This document shows positions 1 to 12,352 of a DNA stretch of 64,000 bases, piece after piece; the stretch's first letter is position 1; each line of letters opens with the position of its first letter. Below the pieces are notes generated by a model that saw only the letters and a list, made by a program, of their open reading frames with translations, ran no database searches and was not told where the DNA came from. Position numbers and translations under genes: made by a program. The DNA is taken from positions 496,001 to 560,000 of the forward strand of contig CAXKVR010000008.1 in assembly GCA_964058845.1 (NCBI GenBank). Reading direction: 5' to 3'. Origin of the DNA: Carex sylvatica. Lineage: Eukaryota; Streptophyta; Magnoliopsida; Poales; Cyperaceae.

Positions 1-6
1 AGGTAC

Positions 7-3000
7 CTGCCCCATATTTAGCAAATCGGCTCTCTCCTCCTCAGTCTGGTAAAAATCTGCCCCCAACATCATTGTATCCTACAATTAAGCATGCACATGT
101 ATGAAATTTGCAATTAATATAGTTCCTTTTTCGGAACATGCGAAATGAGAAATATCCCACGAGGATTTCTGTGCCATTAGTTGCCACAAACCAGTACAAC
201 AACAACAACAACCACCAAGCCTTTAGTCCCAAACAAGTTGCCACGAATCAGTACAGACATGAAATTGAACCAATGATCTCGACTTTCATTATAAGCAATG
301 CATGCATGCATTTTTTTAATCTTTGGTTCATTTTGATCAAAAGGTTTAAAGAACTGATCAATTCCAATAGAGAAATTTACTCATTTACTGTTTTCATGTT
401 TGGGTCTCTTGATATTTTACAAAATGAACTCCGAAATTTACAATTATTTATTCACATGCATCAATTGTGGCAGAGCACTTAAATTTACTGTTTTCATGTT
501 TGGATTAGTCATTTGTGCTTTGGATTTTGAAATCTTAATGTACAAGAGAGATTGGGGCAACTTGTTGAGCGGTAGGTCGTATTCTCTGAGAAACTGGGTC
601 AAGAAGGATTAGGGTGATAATTTCCACCTTTTTTAGAGTTTGAGAATTGTTTCCTATGTTTTTGTAACAGTACACTAGCATTTTCAGGTTTTTACCAGGT
701 CATATGTGATTGTAATCTTACCTTAAGTTCCACACCAGATTCAAGTCGAGCACGAATACCAACAATTGAATGCTCAACACTGCATGCAGACAAGAAGCTC
801 CCGTCTGAAATTATTGAATCAACCACCTATGTAATGAAGCAACAAAAATAAAAAATAAAAACAGCATCTTGGAGATATTTGAGAGTATACAGTTCTTTTA
901 GAAAAAAAAAAGATATAATCCAAAATATGACAAATGTCTTTCCTATGCTGTCATCCTAACTTTTTCAACTGAATTGACCAAGTGCCCTGCCCTTTGACAA
1001 TGAGAAAGGAGGTCTTTTCAGTAAATGGTAGTACGTGTATGTTATAACTTTTGGTAGAAAGCGAAGAGTTGTCTCACTTTTTTGCAAGGGATCACAAGAC
1101 ATGTCCGCCTTTTTTTTAATATGAGACTTCATTTAGCAAGGTGTATACTTTGAGATTTTAGAAGGATATAATTGCAAGTAATCCTAAGTGATCACTAAAT
1201 ATTACCCTGCAATTTTCAATCCTTGTTGGAGGTAAGAAGCGAGGCAAGGTGAAGATAGGCTTTGATGGATCATAGAAGCAAAAATTGGGAGCCTACAAGA
1301 AAGATAAATGTTGCAATATCGTTAGATCAATTAAAAGTTTACTACATAACATGCAGGAGAGATGAAGGGAATGCTGGGGAGAGAAGATAAAATTGAGAGG
1401 TTTCCGGTATTGAACTCGTACAGGTTACAATGAGTTATACCTGATCAGTGAGAGACAGATTTGCATCAAAGAATGACTTGATGGTACCAATATCCTCCCA
1501 GTAGTCTTTGAACAAATAAGCCTGTAGATGGGAAAGATGTGAAAACCAGTACTTGATGGTACCAATATCCTCCTTATATTCTGCGTTCTTACTAGTAGTA
1601 CATTGACTTGACCATCAGAAGCAGTGGATAAATTGGTTTCAGTTATTGTTGTTTTCTAGTAGTATCCTATTATAATTCGAACCTAAAATGAATTAATCTT
1701 GGCCTCTACAAGTTGTTAACATACCCACTTGTGTGGTAAGGTTAACTTCACCACAATTGGTAAGAAGTAATCCAAATTAGCATCAATTTAATCAACTTTC
1801 CAGCAGATGGTTTGTAAATTTACTCTATTTTTTTAAACTGCAAGTACCTGAACTTTGTATTCTCTGGCAGCTGTGGGAATAACTTCAGATCCAAAATCAT
1901 TTGCCAATGGACATTCAAATCTGAAGCAAGGGTTTTGAATGCTCAAACTATAAGAAAGAAGGCTCCACTGGCACAAACAAGTGTACTTTCATCCCTTTCA
2001 AATTAGGGATTAATATAATGTAGAGGTACCACATGACCGCTGCCTTGATACAATGCAGTCCCTTTTTTTTTCTTGTTTGTGTTGTACTGAGAGCAATTAC
2101 ACTTGTCAGAGTAATGTGAAACTTTGGTTCTGCATCAGGGCTTAATTGAGGCATTATTGCAACAATAATTTGTTCTGCATAAGGGCTTAACTTGAGACAG
2201 TATTGCAACCATTGGGGTGTTAATTGTGGGCAAAAATTGGGTTTATTTGAGTTCTAAATGCAAATTTTATGAGGGCTGGTTGAAAATTTGTGAGTTAAGG
2301 GAGATTAATTGTGTGATCAAGCTGCAGAGTAAGCAGCAGCACTTAAATTGATCCTTCATGGTGCAATGGAGATCAATTTATTTATTCATAGTCGTGAAAA
2401 ACACCTCAACTTATTCCAAATTTGTCTCAACCAATATAACTTCACTAAATCAACAATATGAATCCGCTTGAAATATCATTTGTATACACTAAATACAACA
2501 TATAGAAGCACCTGAGAAGCTTCAAGAGAACATCAGTTTTGAAGACATAAATTCCCATGGAGGCAATGTACTGGTTCTTTTCAGGGTTCTCTTCCCCAAT
2601 TAACCTTAGAACCGATGCTTTTATTTGCTGTTAAGCAGAAGCAAGAATTTCAGCTTAAATAAAAAAAGGATACTAATTAAAAAGAAAAATAACTATATAG
2701 ACTCAAACTTTCTGATTTTTTTATCCAACCACCTAAACTCTCTAGTTTTGAAAAGAAGTCTAGGTAGTTCAAAAGAGCAAGTGAGGAATTTAACTTTCAC
2801 CTTATAGGAAGGAGTAATAACTATGTTTTACATACCATTCTCTTTAGATCATCGCCTTTGGGTTTTTCAAGGAAGCGAGTGATGCGCATGTCTTTGTCTA
2901 CCTTCACCAATCCGAAATCAGAAGCTCGGCTAGGATTTATAAGAGGTAAACACGAACTTAATATACAAGCAGAAGAGACAAGATGATGTGACATGTTTAT

Positions 3001-6000
3001 ATAGTTCAATTGAGTTACTCTTTAAGTTTTCATGGGGATTATTTCCCTTTTATTTGGGTTTTATTATATGGATTAGTTTCATACTTCTCTATCCAGGGTA
3101 GGCAAAACCAGAGTGTTAATTCGTAATTTTCAACAGTACACTGAACACATACTTGGCTAGCTAGGTCTAAAGTCTAAATGATTTTACAGCACATGTCCTG
3201 ATATTAAACTACTTATACAAACTTCTGTAAGCTTTAAAGAAGATCGAAGTGCAGTTACCTATCATCCATGGTTAAGCAAGAGACTGAAATATCAGCATTG
3301 GATTCCTTATGTTTCTGCATAACAATTTTAGTCAACTGTTAGTTAAGTAAAGAGATTGCACAGATTGGTACTGCTGCAGTGATGGAGCTAGTACAAACAC
3401 CCTTATTACTGATTGTAACTCAATATTTTTTTCTCACCAAAAGATACCTATAGTTTCTATAAATGCATAAATATAACATAAATCTCAACACTCTCCCTCA
3501 AGATGAGCAAAAGATATCCATCAAGCCCATCTTTTCACATAACCTAACTAGATCTATTGAGCTAAGTCCTTTCGTGAGGCAGTCAGCTACTTGATTTCCA
3601 GTAGCTACGTGACTCAGCACCAATAGTCCACTTTCCAACTTTTCCTTTATGAAGAATCTATCGATCTCCACATGCTTGATTCTGTCATGCTGCACAGGAT
3701 TGTTGGCAATACTGATTGCTGATTTGCTATCGCATCACAATTTCATTTGAGCTCCGTGATTCATCTTAAGTTCTTCCAACAACCTCTTCAGCCACACCAT
3801 CTCAACAACTCCCAATGCCATAGCTCGGCTTCTGCTGTCGATCTCGCAACAACTGGCTGCTTCTTGCTCTTCCAAGAGACCAAGTTGCCCCCTACGAACA
3901 TGCAATAGCCAGCTGTGGACCTCCTGTCATCTTGACAATTGGCTCAGTCAGAGTCACAGTAGCCCTCAATATTCATGTGTCCATTCTGCCTGAAAATCAA
4001 GCCCTTCCCTGGTGCACTCTTGAGGTACCTCAGAATGTGATACACTGCGTCCATATGGCCCTTCCTAGGGTCATGCATGTAGCGGTTCACCACGCTCACT
4101 GCAAATGAGATATCGGGACGTGTATGTGTCAAATAGATCAATCTGCCTACCAGTCTCTGGTACCTCTTACGATCAACCTGTTCTCCTGCCTCTGCACTAA
4201 TCTTAGCCTTCACATCAATTGGAGAAACTGCAGGCTTGCATCCCAACATGCCTATCTCAGTGAGCAAGTCTAGGACATACTTTCTTTGAGATAGAACAAT
4301 CCCCTCTGCTCCACGAGCCACCTCAATCCCAAAAAAGTACCTAAGCTGTCCCAGATCTTTCACCTCGAATTCTTTCCCCAATCTTGCTTTCAACTGTGCA
4401 ATCTCCCCCTGATCATTCCCGGTAATGATCATATCATCGACATACACAGCCAGCATAGTAATGTGACCACCGTTGTCTAAAAAACACCGTGTGATCAGCA
4501 TTGATCTGCTGATAGCCCATGCCTACCATAGCCTTCCTGAACCTATCAAACCAGGTCCGGGGGGACTGTTTCAACCCATAAATTGACTTCTTGAGCCTGC
4601 ACACCTTACCCACTGTCTGGTTCGTGCCAAACCCTGATGGAATCTCCATATACACCTCCTCTAACAAGTCACCGTGAAGAAACGCATTCTTCACGTCGAA
4701 TTGGTGTAACTTTCATCCTCCATTCGCTACCATAGAAACCAGTGTCCTCACTGTGCTCATCTTTGCCACGGGTCCAAAGGTCTCATCATAGTCGATGCCA
4801 TAGGTCTGACTGTACCCCTTCGCTACCAACCTAGCCTTGTAGCGCTCAATCAGACCATCTGGATTCTGTTTCACTGTAAAGACCCACTTGCATCCAATAG
4901 CCTTCTTGCCTGGTGGTAATGACACAAGCTCCCAGGTTCTGTTCTTTTCGAGGGCCTCGAGCTCTTCTTGCATTGCTGTTTTCCATTTCGGATCTCTTTT
5001 AGTAACCTGCCAACACTTGGGAATAGAGACAGTGTCTAATGATGCAATGAACGCTCTATGTACCGGTGATATGTGTGAGTAAGAGATAAACTGGGCAATC
5101 TCATGTGGAAAACCATATCGGTCAGGAGGAATGCCCGCATTCTCGCGATGAGTCCTTACTAATAGGGGAGTGGGAGGAGTAGAGAGAGGAATTATAACAC
5201 CTGTGTATTCTGAGTCTGATGTGGATGGTGTAAGTGTCTTAGGAGTTGGATTAAGCAAGGACAAGGAACTTAGCACAGATGGCACTGTAGGCACGGCTTC
5301 CTCACTCTGCTTATTTCTTCTCACATACACCTCACGGTATCTCGACTCCCCCTGAGCTTGAGTCCTACCACCTTCGGGCTCAACTTCCGGCTCACCCGCC
5401 GAATCCTCCCTTTGCGGCTCAACCCTGGTCGAATCCTTCTTTTCCAGCTCAACCCTAGCTGAATCCTCCTTTTCCGGCTCAACTCTAGCCGAATCCACTA
5501 GTGGGCAAGGAATACCACCCACACTCACCATCCTCCTCTCACCATCACTACTATTCTCCCCCTCTCGCCTCATACCTCCTGTATCGAGAGAGCCTCCAAA
5601 GGGTGATGTAGTCTCTGAGGAGTAGTAAGGTTCGAACTCGCGGAATGTAACATCCATACTCACAAACAATCTCCTCTCTACCGGACTCCAGCACACATAA
5701 CCCTTTTGAGTACCTGAGTACCCCACAAAAATACACCTCACAGCCCTCGGATCCAGTTTTCCAACATTTGGTATGTTGTCTTTCACAAAGCACACACAGC
5801 CAAATACCTTTGGAGGAAGAATACCCTCATTATCATTTTTCAACATCACACATGGAGTCTGCCAGTCCAACACTCTAGATGGCATTCTGTTGATCAATTG
5901 TGCAGCTGTCAGGACTGCTTGTCCCCACAAATGTTTCGAAACATTCATCGAAATCATCATACTTCGAGTTACCTCAAGGAGATGTCTGTTCTTCCGTTCT

Positions 6001-9000
6001 GCTACTCCATTCTGCTCTAGTGTGTATGGACACGTGATTTGATGTTATATTCCCTGGGATGACAAGTACTCTCCAAACGCTCTGTTGGTATACTCTGTTC
6101 CATTGTCAGATCTCAATACCTTCACAACTGCACCGTATTGAGTCTGAACCCCTTTGTGAAAGTCCTTGAAGCAAGCAACCACATCACTCTTGTTCTTCAT
6201 TAGATAAATTCAAGTCACACGAGAAAAACAATCGATGAATGAGACAAAATATCTGAACCCATTCACAGTAGTCGTGGGACAAGGCCCCCATACGCCCGAA
6301 TGAACCAGATCAAAGGCATGCGAACTCCTACTTCCTGAGTTTATATACGAACTCCTTGTATGCTTTCCAAATTCACATCCATCACACACAAGTTTCTGTT
6401 TGTCAGCTTTCTCATACTCTGATGGATACAAACGTTCCAGTAGGCTGAAGGAAGAGTGCCCCGTCCGTCGATGAATCAGAAGCAACTTATCCTCCACACT
6501 CACCGCAGATCCTCCTGCCCCCACTCTATCGACCACAGATGCCAGCGCTGTATCCATCCCTTTTCTATCCATGTACCACAACCCATCATGCCATGTACCA
6601 ATCCCAAGTATCCGACCTGTTCCCTTCTCCTGAAAGACCATCTTCGGAATATCAAAGGTCACGATGCATTTCTGCTCATGGATAATAGCACTAATGGACA
6701 CCAGGTTTACCGGAAAGGAAGGAGCATGTAACACATTGGTCAAAGTTACTGAATCAGTACATTTTACGGTACCCTTACCAACTACGGACTGAGCCGTACC
6801 ATCTGCGATCTGAATGCTATCTAGAACTGCTAGGCGAGTATAGGAAGAAAACTCCCCAATAGTACCAGTCACATGGCGAGACGCACCAGAGTCTACTATC
6901 CAATCTGGTGATCTCGTGGTGGGTATAGAGGCTAGAGCAAGGGTATCATGAGTATTTGTAGCTGTGTGGGCAAGAGAAACAAAGTTACCCCTGCATGAAG
7001 TAGAGGTTGATGCATCATCTCTCACGCTCTTCACATCACCCATCAGCTTCTACTTGTTTCTGAGTCCCTGAGAATAGGCCTTCACGAGTGCCTGATCCTC
7101 CTCTGGCATTGATCCGACTCAAATCTACGCCTCACGTATCAATTCAAGTCCGAATCATTTCTATTACTCTCTTAGACCCGATCTTACACTGTTAAGATCG
7201 ATATCCACATCATCTCCCCCTCTCTTCTTCTTCTTCTTCTTGATCCGATCTTGATCTATCTCATCAAGATTTGAGTTTAAAAAATCCGATCAAACCTCGA
7301 TCCAAACCCGCTTCTCGGGTATCGTGGGATTTAGGCCTCCCACGCCGGCCAAATCAAGCAACAAAGATGCTACCTTTGGTGGCCAGCCGACGCTAGAAGA
7401 AGAGAAGACCGTGCGGCGCGGTTACTGTAGCGACTCGGTTACTGTAGCGTCTAGGGTTAGGATTAGATTTTTAAGGCTCTGATACCATGTGGATTTTTAG
7501 GAAAAATGAATTGTGATTTTTTCATTGCTCTTTTTGTGCCTATATAGGCGTTACATTTTACATATGGTATCAAATCTCTATAATCTTTTCTTACCAAAAG
7601 ATACCTATAGTTTTTATAAATGCATAAACATAACATAAATCTCAACAGTTTCTTTGTAGGTTAATTTTTTAATTTTGTGTGTGTGTGGTGGGGGGGGGGG
7701 GTCTTCTGCTCTTGTTGTTCATTTTTCTATCTGAATGGGGTGTATCAAACATGAGGCTCTCTATATGTACAAAAAAAATTCTAATCCACCCATATTATAC
7801 TGATATGTACCTGAATAAAGTCCATATAATCCATCCTGTAGAGATGGTCACCTGACAGGATGAGCACATTCTCTATGCCTCTCATCTTAAAATCCTGTGC
7901 AATCAAAATCAACAATGTGGCTATGGCACATAAACCCACAGATACATGATGTGAAAAGTTCGCAATGAATATTCAACCAAGTCATTTTATGATATGGTGA
8001 TAACAGGGAGTAAAACAAATTGCCTACTGTAAGAATTTTTATCTACCTATGTCTCAAAGGTAAACCCTTATCCCATGAGGTCATGCTTTGTAGAGGCCTA
8101 CTGTGCGAATCTAGATGTGTAATGTGTACAAATTGCCAGCTAGAAACCACATTTCATATTCTATTTGCATGTGAATATGCAGTTCAGTTTTGACAGTGTT
8201 ACAATTTCCTAGTGGGCTACACACTGATGCACCGTCGAAATTCGGTTCAGAAAATGGTTTCTGATTCATGGAGAGCGTGTCGAGGTCAGGTCACAAAGAA
8301 GATATGGGGTGTTTTTTTCTTTTCTGCATGCTGGATTTTGTGGAAGGAAAGAAATAGTAACATTTTTTAAGGAAGATATATTCACCCAAGGGGGGCTGCA
8401 CATCGGGCTTGGAATGAGGCAAGACTATGGATGCAACACTGTTGATATACTGATATTTTAGATGTTTTTAGATGTTCTCTTGTACTTTATTCATTTGTTG
8501 ATGTACCTATCAGTTTTTCAAAAAAAAAGAAAAGTTCCCAATGAAAATAAAATTGCAATCCTCACCTCAAACATCCAAATAAATTGCCTGACAGCATCTG
8601 CAGTTCCCTGAAACCACCTTTTTCCAAATTCACCGGGGGTTTGTGTTGCCGCAAGTATCTTCAAATAAAGCAGGAAAATGAAGAAGAATTAGACTGTGAT
8701 GGGACAGTCAAGTTGCAACCTCAGCAGATTTATAATTTATACACAGTTGCCTTTAGTTCAAAAGAACCAATTCAATAGAGGTAACACACAACCTCAGTGA
8801 ATACAATCCGGCCAAATCAGTAAGATCAAGTCAGCATGACATTAGGTTGGCTGGCACATCAATCCCAAAGCACAATCAACAGTCCAAAACAATTACATCC
8901 AGGTTAATAAAAACCTTGTTGGCACTGGCATGGACTGGTACTTAAAATTATAGAGATGCAATATACCTCAACAAAACCATTGTCAAAATTGAGGCCATTG

Positions 9001-11491
9001 CCAAAGTTGTAGGTGTGGGCAATGTGTCGGTTGAGAGACTGAGAGTTGAATTGAGTAAGGATGTAAATCTTCTTTATGCCACTGTTCAGGCAATTGCTTA
9101 CTGGTATGTCTATGAGCCTGTAACAGCCACCAACTGGAACCTGATGTTCCAAAAAATAATATTAGAGAACATTTCACGCATACAACAGCAAAACCTGAAT
9201 TTCATGGGTATCTTTCCAAGACATGAGATTTGCCACTTATACCCAGTAACTCTTCTAATTTGTTTTCAAAACAACCCGAAGCATCTGTTCTTTCTCAATC
9301 ATTTATCTATATAGAAACAGTTAGGAATATGGATTTCTACATGTACCGTTCTTGATAACAAAGATGACTTATTGGTACAATTTTGTACCTCATCTGAACA
9401 GACCTTTGCACTCTCAATATATATTAATGTTCCTATGCATGAAACTTGTAAGAAATTTTTGCCAGCAATTAAAGCCTTTTTTATTGAACAAGGACAATAT
9501 GGTAATTCTCACTTTGCAAGTTATTTGCAATTCTTTCTACTTAAATTTTTTTTTTGCTGAAATTAACAACTATCAGAAAATTCAAAAAGGTTTTTTCAGA
9601 CCTCTGCATATTTTCATTAATTACTTGCCACTATTACAAACAAAAACAGAAAATGAAAAGACCTTGGAATAGATGAAGATCTATTCCACAATTTTGAAAA
9701 AGTAAGAAGAAGAAAACAGTTTGAATAATGAACAAATTGCGAAACCCAGCAATGTTTGAGTTGTGCATCTAGAAATTAAAGCATTATCTCAAATCATACA
9801 ATGCATTTGAAGAAGTGATAACAACACTCTCTTATTAGCATCCCTTATCTGCAGCTTATATGTATTTATATATATTTTTTTCAAAAAGTGTTTAACATTG
9901 ATAGAAAAATTATTTATATCTTACATTACTGGGAATAAAAATCTAGATGGTGTAAAATTACTTATTCGACAATGTGTTTAACTAAAAGTTTCTTATCATC
10001 AAACAGAAAGAAAATGTTGTGAACACTTTGTATGCTGCGTATAAACACTTGTGAATTTAAATATGAATAACTTGTATGTTAAGTTTAAACAATTTTGGGG
10101 TGTAGATAAGGGTTGTAAGAATATGGGTGAAAAAAAAAATTATCTTTCGAAAGTATCAAAAGAAAGTAAAGTTTAGAAAATATCGAGAGATGATACTACT
10201 AAATTGCGATTAAAAACCATGTGTAGAGCTAACTAACAGAATGTTTGTAGCATACAGCTAGTAGGATTACAGAAAAAAATTGCTGCCGAATTTTCCAATA
10301 TGCAGCTAGTAGCTATAGAAGTATAACAGATTACAGAAAAGTTTTGTTGCATAATTTGAGCATCTTGCATTTATATAAAGAAAAAGATAGTTAGCTGCAG
10401 GGGGCCAACAGATAAAAAAGGAACCGAGGCATTGCACTTGTTCTTTTAACTTAGTGAGGATTTGCATAGCACAGAGATTTTATTTCCATTTCAAAGACTT
10501 CTCTTCTTAGGAAAATCCACTCTGGCGGATCCAGATCCAGGAAAAATCAATTACATATTTTTTGGTCGGTTTATTTTAGGAGCCACAATGATAGATTACA
10601 TTCATATGGTAGAAGTATTATTAGCCATCTAACAAAATGTTTGTGATCTAAAGCATTTTTCTAAAACAAAAGGACTAGTCCTTTGTGGTTACACTACTAC
10701 TACAAAGCGATCAATGAAAGTGATACAGGGGCTTGATTTCACGCATGATGAGGATAACTAAATGCCTAAAGTAAACAAAAAAAAAAATTGAATCAATACA
10801 TAATTAGTTAAATTGAACTTACTGCTGGTTTAGCTCGTTTCTGTGTAAGAGGGAAGAGACGCGTGCCAGCTCCACCACCCAGAATGATAGAAACCACCGA
10901 TTTTGGATCCGCTGGCTGCATTGCTTTCCTCACCTCAGCATCTGTAGGCTTCACCTGATTCATCCCCAGAAGAAAAGAGAGAAAAAATAAAATAAGAAAA
11001 CCAGTATCTTCTAATTTTCAGAAATGATATTAAGTTAAACACTCAAATCCTGAAATCTATCAGTACAGGATATAGAAGAGTTTCCAACCGACTGAACAAT
11101 GAGAAATTAATGTTAAAACTCGATATTTTTTGTACAATCACAATTGCATTATGACCTGACAGCCACAAGAGAGGCCTGTTGCAAAATATGCTATGTTTTA
11201 AAGCAAAATTACCACAATAAACTATTTTCTGAAGGGGACGAATGCAAAAGTTCCACCTAAGCAAATACAAAATAGAAAATTTGTGGAACTTTTCCGTCAT
11301 ACCTCCAGGTTCGTTGTAATGTCGTTGAAAATAGAGTTAACTATTGCTGATCTTCTAAGCCGTACTTCTGATCCCACCTTCCTCCGACAATGCACAGTCG
11401 ACCTTGAAAAAGAGCTCCGGCGATCGCAGGATACGGGCGATCCGAATGCCTGAGATGAAATTGAGGGCATTTTGGCTGATGCAATGGCCAT
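7..11491 (-). CDS. APL: ADP-glucose pyrophosphorylase large subunit (partial, 13 exons seen)
   Basis: Regulatory/large subunit of plastid glucose-1-phosphate adenylyltransferase, which makes ADP-glucose for starch. Exons in gene order: 11491-11303, 10954-10823, 9140-8967, 8658-8566, 7894-7811, 3314-3259, 2929-2836, 2627-2512, 1920-1848, 1521-1441, 1292-1206, 826-722 and 78-7. All have GT/AG borders and stay in frame, giving 452 codons. The last donor is at base 6, so roughly 70 C-terminal residues lie outside. Residues 1-63 are a Ser/Arg-rich transit peptide. The nucleotide-binding loop [12 protein letters not shown] is at 89-100. [13 protein letters not shown] follows at 108; the GGCYRLID form marks a large subunit (small subunits have GANYRLID). 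[10 protein letters not shown] is at 210-219 and the glucose-1-phosphate site EKPKG at 264-268. [22 protein letters not shown] and the start of the C-terminal beta-helix are also present. The start ATG has good context (CCATGGCC). No stop or frameshift was seen. Intron 5 is about 4.5 kb because of a retrotransposon. Confidence 0.94.
196..240 (-). repeat. SINE-like 3' tail in AGPase intron 12
   Basis: A (CAA)n tract followed by AAGCCTTTAGTCCCAAACAA. The reverse complement reads TTGTTTGGGACTAAAGGCTT then (TTG)n, which I recall as the conserved 3' end of the plant Au-type SINE. No tRNA-derived A/B box head was recognised, so this is a truncated copy or a tail-only remnant. Related copies lie at 41,611 and 63,362. 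Confidence 0.45.
3428..3490 (-). repeat. Truncated 3' LTR of the copia element
   Basis: The first ~60 bases of the LTR are repeated here with about three substitutions. After GGTATCTTTTGGTGAG the similarity to the 5' LTR stops, so roughly 100 bp of the 3' LTR are missing. Confidence 0.8.
3491..3501 (-). other. Polypurine tract of the copia element
   Basis: The minus strand reads TTGAGGGAGAG directly before the TGTTGAG start of the 3' LTR. This is the position and composition expected for the plus-strand primer. Confidence 0.85.
3498..7043 (-). pseudogene. Copia pol remnant: protease, integrase, reverse transcriptase, RNase H
   Basis: Segment 7043-6210 carries the aspartic protease motif WIVDSGAS, the GAG-pre-integrase H..H/CDGC zinc site and the start of the integrase core. 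Segment 5960-4713 has the end of integrase ([13 protein letters not shown]), a low-complexity Glu-rich spacer and the reverse transcriptase start ([32 protein letters not shown]). Segment 4694-4434 continues reverse transcriptase ([13 protein letters not shown]). Segment 4501-3944 has the catalytic YVDDM and RNase H start. Segment 3695-3498 is the RNase H end (ADCLTKGL). Stops between 6210 and 5960 and near 3,941, plus a frame change near 4,440-4,500, inactivate it. No Gag zinc knuckle was found upstream. Confidence 0.92.
7475..7487 (-). other. Primer-binding site (initiator tRNA-Met type)
   Basis: The minus strand reads TGGTATCAGAGCC immediately after the 5' LTR. TGGTATCAGAGC is the standard plant copia site complementary to initiator methionine tRNA. 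Confidence 0.9.
7488..7647 (-). repeat. 5' LTR of the copia element
   Basis: On the minus strand it runs from TGTTGAGATTTATG to CCACA, giving the TG...CA ends of an LTR. It is bounded directly by the primer-binding site. At 160 bp it is short even for copia. Confidence 0.85.
8040..8531 (+). mobile_element. 3' end of a LINE (L1-type) in AGPase intron 4
   Basis: The plus strand encodes a decayed zinc-binding C-terminus of a plant LINE reverse transcriptase. From about 8,093 it reads C..C..C with [16 protein letters not shown] and then a stop where Trp is usual. Near 8,310-8,420 a segment [17 protein letters not shown] precedes ARLWMQH. The zf-RVT pattern ending in W(K/R)ERN is characteristic of these elements. 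A short A-rich tail follows at 8,520-8,533, as expected for a 5'-truncated LINE insertion. It lies antisense to the AGPase gene. Confidence 0.7.
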
Positions 11492-11597
11492 GGCCTTGGC
11501 CTCGTTTTAAGAGCTTCGTAAGGTGTGTTAGAAAGAGAGGAGAGAGACGGAGAGCGCACGAGAGACCGCGAGGAGGGGAGAGAACCCAGCATCGGTC

Positions 11598-11607
11598 AAT
11601 ATATAAT
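11598..11607 (-). promoter_or_regulatory. Probable TATA box of the AGPase large-subunit gene
   Basis: On the minus strand the sequence TTATATATTG lies about 107 bases upstream of the start ATG. It is followed by a CT-rich 5' leader (11,525-11,585), typical of plant leaders. The position suggests transcription starts near 11,570. This is inferred from position and composition only. Confidence 0.5.
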
Positions 11608-11956
11608 TGTTGTGTTAGGCGGTAGAACTACGGAGAGAGAGAAGTTTAAAATTAGAAAAGAAATAAATAGAGAAAATGAACTCAGGTAAACCGGGCCAGC
11701 TCTGCAACTGGGATACAAATCTGCTGAAATTCTCAATAGTTTAACCCTGAAATCAGATACTTTAAGATTCGTGTATCAAAAGTTGAACGCCTGGATTTAA
11801 AAAACAGAAATTTCAAAATTACTTTTCACTCACGAAGAATTTCAGCAAATCTTGTTCCTTACATATGGGCCACGTCCGTCCATATATTTTCCTAAGATTA
11901 TTCCAAGTAACTGTCAATTAGACTGGGACACTGGGTAAGTAGGTATTAATTAGGAA

Positions 11957-12352
11957 GAGATTCAAATATCTTTATTTTTTTTGTGTCCCCGTAATGTCTT
12001 AATTATTTTTTAAACTCTAATAACCTAAAATTTTAAAACTCAATATCAAAATTTATTTTATTTACGTGTGTTTATAAAAAATTCATCACTTTTTTATTCT
12101 GTTTATATTCATTAAGTTGAAGAATTAACGTTTAGAATTTATCCGTATCAATATATTTTTACAAGCTCTTGATACCGATTAAAACAATATCAGATCAAAT
12201 TGTCGTAATTTTTTGATATGTGCATAGAGAAAATGATATAGATCAAATCTAATGGTTTTATTTCGATACTTGAGTATTAAATTTTGAGTTATTAGGATTT
12301 AAAAAGTTGAGACATGTTGGAGGCATAAAAAATAAAGACATTTGAACTCTCA
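11957..12352. repeat. Inverted-repeat (MITE-like) element
   Basis: GAGATTCAAATATCTTTATT at the left end is mirrored by AATAAAGACATTTGAACTCTC at the right. Inner arms also pair (AAACTCTAATAACC with the TTATTAGGATTTAAA side). It is about 396 bp with no coding capacity and no clean target duplication. Confidence 0.6.

Larger units (their letters stand above)
3428..7647 (-). mobile_element. Degenerate Ty1/copia LTR retrotransposon without gag
   Basis: Antisense-to-window element lying in AGPase intron 5, in the same orientation as the gene. In element order: 160-bp 5' LTR (7647-7488), primer-binding site (7487-7475), a 430-base leader with no gag ORF, then protease, integrase, reverse transcriptase and RNase H remnants (7043-3498), a polypurine tract and a 3' LTR stump. 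The order PR-INT-RT-RH identifies the copia superfamily. Premature stops and at least one frameshift make it non-autonomous. The first ~58 LTR bases differ between the two ends at about three sites, so the insertion is not recent. The target-site duplication cannot be confirmed because the 3' LTR is truncated. Confidence 0.92.

Noticed and set aside
836..1440. Apparent loss of the conserved FYDP...LPPTKI exon of AGPase
   Set aside because: On closer reading the exon is present at 1,292-1,206 ([19 protein letters not shown]) with correct splice sites and frame.
5170..5355. Plus-strand frame in the copia element
   Set aside because: Antisense of the low-complexity spacer between integrase and reverse transcriptase.
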